DNA of 64,000 nt, from NCBI RefSeq assembly GCF_002263495.1, contig NZ_CP022753.1:4588001-4652000 (forward strand), given 5' to 3'. The stretch's first letter is position 1; each line of letters starts with the position of its first letter. The notes beneath the pieces are model-generated. The model did no database searches, had not been told where the DNA came from, and saw only the letters and a program-made list of their open reading frames with translations. A program made the position numbers and the translations under genes. Shown piece by piece: positions 62,168-64,000 of this stretch. Source of the DNA: Nocardiopsis gilva YIM 90087 (GTDB taxonomy: Bacteria > Actinomycetota > Actinomycetes > Streptosporangiales > Streptosporangiaceae).

Positions 62168-64000
62168 TCACTCCTGTTCGTCGGCGAGGCGCTGGGCGGC
62201 GTCACGGGCAGTCGCGACGATCCCCTCCAGGACGTCTTCGGCCTGCTGGCGTGGAGCGAGGGAGGCCACCACGGCGCCGAATCGCACCCCCTCGACCTGC
62301 TCCACCGCGGCCCGGACCTGGTCCAGGGTGGTGGGGGCAGGCGTGTCGCCCAACAGGTGCAGATCCAACGCCGCGTTGCCGAGACCCGCTGGGTCGGGGC
62401 AGCCGATGGTCAGGGCCGAGAGGAGGGCGGCGGCCAGGTGGTGGGCCAGCCCCCCGGCCACATCACCACCGCGTCCCAGGTAGCTGCCGAGGTTGTTGTG
62501 GCTGACACCGACCGTGCGGGGGTCGGGAGGCCGGGGGCGGTATTTGTAGCGCAGCGCGTTGTGCTCCAGCGCCGCGGCCCGCTCCCCCCGGCCCCGCTCG
62601 TGTTCCAGGTCGGCCAGGGCGGTGAAGACGTCGCCGAGGTCGTCCCAGGCCTGGTGGCGCTTGTAGACGGTGCGGCAGGCATCCAGCAGGGTTTCGGCCT
62701 CCGCCAGGCGGCCGAGGCGCAGCAGGGGACCGTAGTTGTTGAACCGGGTGCGGGTGGCCTCCAATTCGTGGGCGCCGCGCTGTTCCTTCGAGCGCTGGAT
62801 GCGGGCGGTCAGGTCCAGGCACCCCTGCCAACGTCCCAGTCCCAGCGCGGCAGAGCACGCGGTGTCAAGGAGGGCTTCGCGGACCCTCCACTCCTCGATG
62901 GTCTCGGTGGCGGGGTCGGCGGCGGGCAGGTCATCGGCCTCTGCCAGCAGGCGGTAGGCCTCACCCAGCACCCGCTCGTGCTCGCCCTTCCGGTTGAGGA
63001 TCTGCAACCGCTGCCCTTGGTCGGCCAGGCGGGTCCAGGGGCCCCGGCCCGCCCGCTCGGTGTGGGTGGCCTCCTGCTCGGCCATCTCCAGCGCCTCGTC
63101 CAGACGCCCGCCCGCCTGGTAGCGGTCGGCCAGGTAACCGGCGACCGACCCGGCCTTTTCGTGGTCGCCGGAGGCGGTGAGTCGGTGCAGCAGCGCCGCC
63201 ATCCGCTGCTCGCCCACCTGCGTGTCCACCCCCACCAGCACCCGGGCCAGCAGGAACTCGGCTTTGTCCTCGTGGTCGGTACCGCGGGCCTGGTACGCCG
63301 CAGCACGCAGCACGGGCAGCAACGCACCGCGGGTGGCCGCCGAGGCATCACGGACCAGGACCTCCTCGATCAGGGCCAGGGCGACGTCGAGGTGGCCGGT
63401 GCGTCGCAGGTAGGGCAGGGCTCGGCGGGCCGCGACGAGCAGCAGCGGCCCCGCCCCGTGCTTGGTCTCGCTGTCCAGCGCGTGCCGTGCGATCGTGGTC
63501 TGGTAGGCGGCCAGTGCGCGATCGACAGCCTCACGCACACCCGGCGGAGCCCCATGGGCCAGGGTCGCGCCCACCTCTGGGTGCACCAACACCCGCACCG
63601 CCTCCCCCTTGATGGGCTGGGTGAAGGACAGCGCCCGGGCCTCCAGAGAGGCCAGCAGCATCCGCCACTCGGGCACTGGGCCCTCGTGGCCCAACCGCTG
63701 CCAGACACCCGCCCATGTGTCATCCAGCACCTGTGAGTGGCGGTCATCTTCTTCCAGGCAGGCCAGCACCTCGGCCAGCAGCCGCTCCGCCTCCTCGGCC
63801 CCGGCCAGCGCCCGGTGGGTCCAGGTGTGCAGCACCGCCGTGTACGCCCCGGCTTGGGCGACAGGCTCTCCTCCAGACAGGTAATCGGCGCTGTCGAGCC
63901 CGCGCTCACCCCACTCGCGCTCGTGGTCGGTGAGGAAGGCCTCCAGCTCCTCCCAGCTGGTGGCGTGGCTGTCGGCGAACTCGATCAGCTTGGGGTGACC
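62168..64000 (-). CDS. Large TPR-repeat protein, C-terminal part (N-terminus beyond the window)
   Basis: The reverse frame is open from the right edge to the TGA at 62168 (about 610 residues visible). It begins with GHPKLIEFADSHATSWEELE, text usually found after the nucleotide-binding module of STAND-type ATPases in actinobacteria. It continues with many helical repeats of TPR type (e.g. AGYLADRYQAGGRLDEALEM, FNNYGPLLRLGRLAEAETLL, DVFTALADLEHERGRGERAA, VSHNNLGSYLGRGGDVAGGL). No Walker motifs are in the visible part. Followed by the 41-residue Cys/His gene and the four-helix membrane protein in one operon. A sensor/scaffold role in a conflict or signalling system is an inference. Confidence 0.75.
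   Translation of the reverse strand, partial: GHPKLIEFADSHATSWEELEAFLTDHEREWGERGLDSADYLSGGEPVAQAGAYTAVLHTWTHRALAGAEEAERLLAEVLACLEEDDRHSQVLDDTWAGVWQRLGHEGPVPEWRMLLASLEARALSFTQPIKGEAVRVLVHPEVGATLAHGAPPGVREAVDRALAAYQTTIARHALDSETKHGAGPLLLVAARRALPYLRRTGHLDVALALIEEVLVRDASAATRGALLPVLRAAAYQARGTDHEDKAEFLLARVLVGVDTQVGEQRMAALLHRLTASGDHEKAGSVAGYLADRYQAGGRLDEALEMAEQEATHTERAGRGPWTRLADQGQRLQILNRKGEHERVLGEAYRLLAEADDLPAADPATETIEEWRVREALLDTACSAALGLGRWQGCLDLTARIQRSKEQRGAHELEATRTRFNNYGPLLRLGRLAEAETLLDACRTVYKRHQAWDDLGDVFTALADLEHERGRGERAAALEHNALRYKYRPRPPDPRTVGVSHNNLGSYLGRGGDVAGGLAHHLAAALLSALTIGCPDPAGLGNAALDLHLLGDTPAPTTLDQVRAAVEQVEGVRFGAVVASLAPRQQAEDVLEGIVATARDAAQRLADEQE

Overview
The window is very GC-rich DNA with short GTG/ATG overlaps between genes, lipoprotein signal peptides, an actinobacterial-type SOS box and gene orders typical of high-GC Gram-positives: recX-recA-DUF3046, clgR-cinA-pgsA-rimO-rodZ-ftsK-rnj-dapA, and an ATP-binding/XRE/DUF397 triad. 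I infer an actinobacterium, most likely Nocardiopsaceae (Nocardiopsis or Streptomonospora type). The family-level assignment rests on remembered protein similarity, not on a search.

Positions 1-49,000 are mostly a conserved chromosomal backbone. From the left: a cobalamin (B12) operon cobL-cbiG-cobJ running off the edge; an orphan pentalenene-oxygenase-like P450; the tRNA methylthiotransferase miaB; a gluABCD-type amino acid ABC transporter; an S9 peptidase; RNase Y; recX/recA with an SOS box; a small ABC transporter whose ATPase looks catalytically dead; DUF3046; and the very large helicase Lhr. A 466-bp noncoding element with nested inverted repeats follows. Then comes an amino-sugar type system: a ROK repressor, a divergent binding protein, two permeases and a family 3 glycosidase, with no dedicated ATPase. 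After an Rrf2 regulator there is a long leftward block: clgR, cinA, pgsA, rimO, a RodZ-like protein, ftsK, RNase J and dapA. It is followed by a small holin-like membrane protein, an acetyltransferase, menA, a lipoprotein/OmpA pair, and a glycerol regulon (IclR/GylR regulator, glpK, glpF).

From about 49,000 on, the window becomes accessory. An ATP-binding/XRE/DUF397 regulatory triad has twin palindromic operators. A type II thioesterase and an amino-acid permease sit beside a decayed type I polyketide synthase (DH-KR-ACP) cut by a 929-bp IS5-family element with a CTAG target duplication. An FMN reductase follows, then wreckage of a LacI regulator, an ABC exporter and an IS701-like transposase (57,000-58,840). 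Next come a GNAT enzyme and a MerR-controlled SDR with a 19-bp-spacer promoter. At the right edge is a three-gene cassette: a large TPR protein (N-terminus outside the window), a 41-residue Cys/His protein and a four-helix membrane protein.

Three otherwise conserved genes (cbiG-cobJ, the ROK regulator, ftsK) each carry one single-base frame break next to a G/C run. Sequencing error is the simplest explanation, and the annotation treats these genes as probably intact in the organism. Expression signals are unusually readable: leaderless promoters, stem-loops between binding-protein and permease genes, and two copies of a dispersed long hairpin at gene ends.
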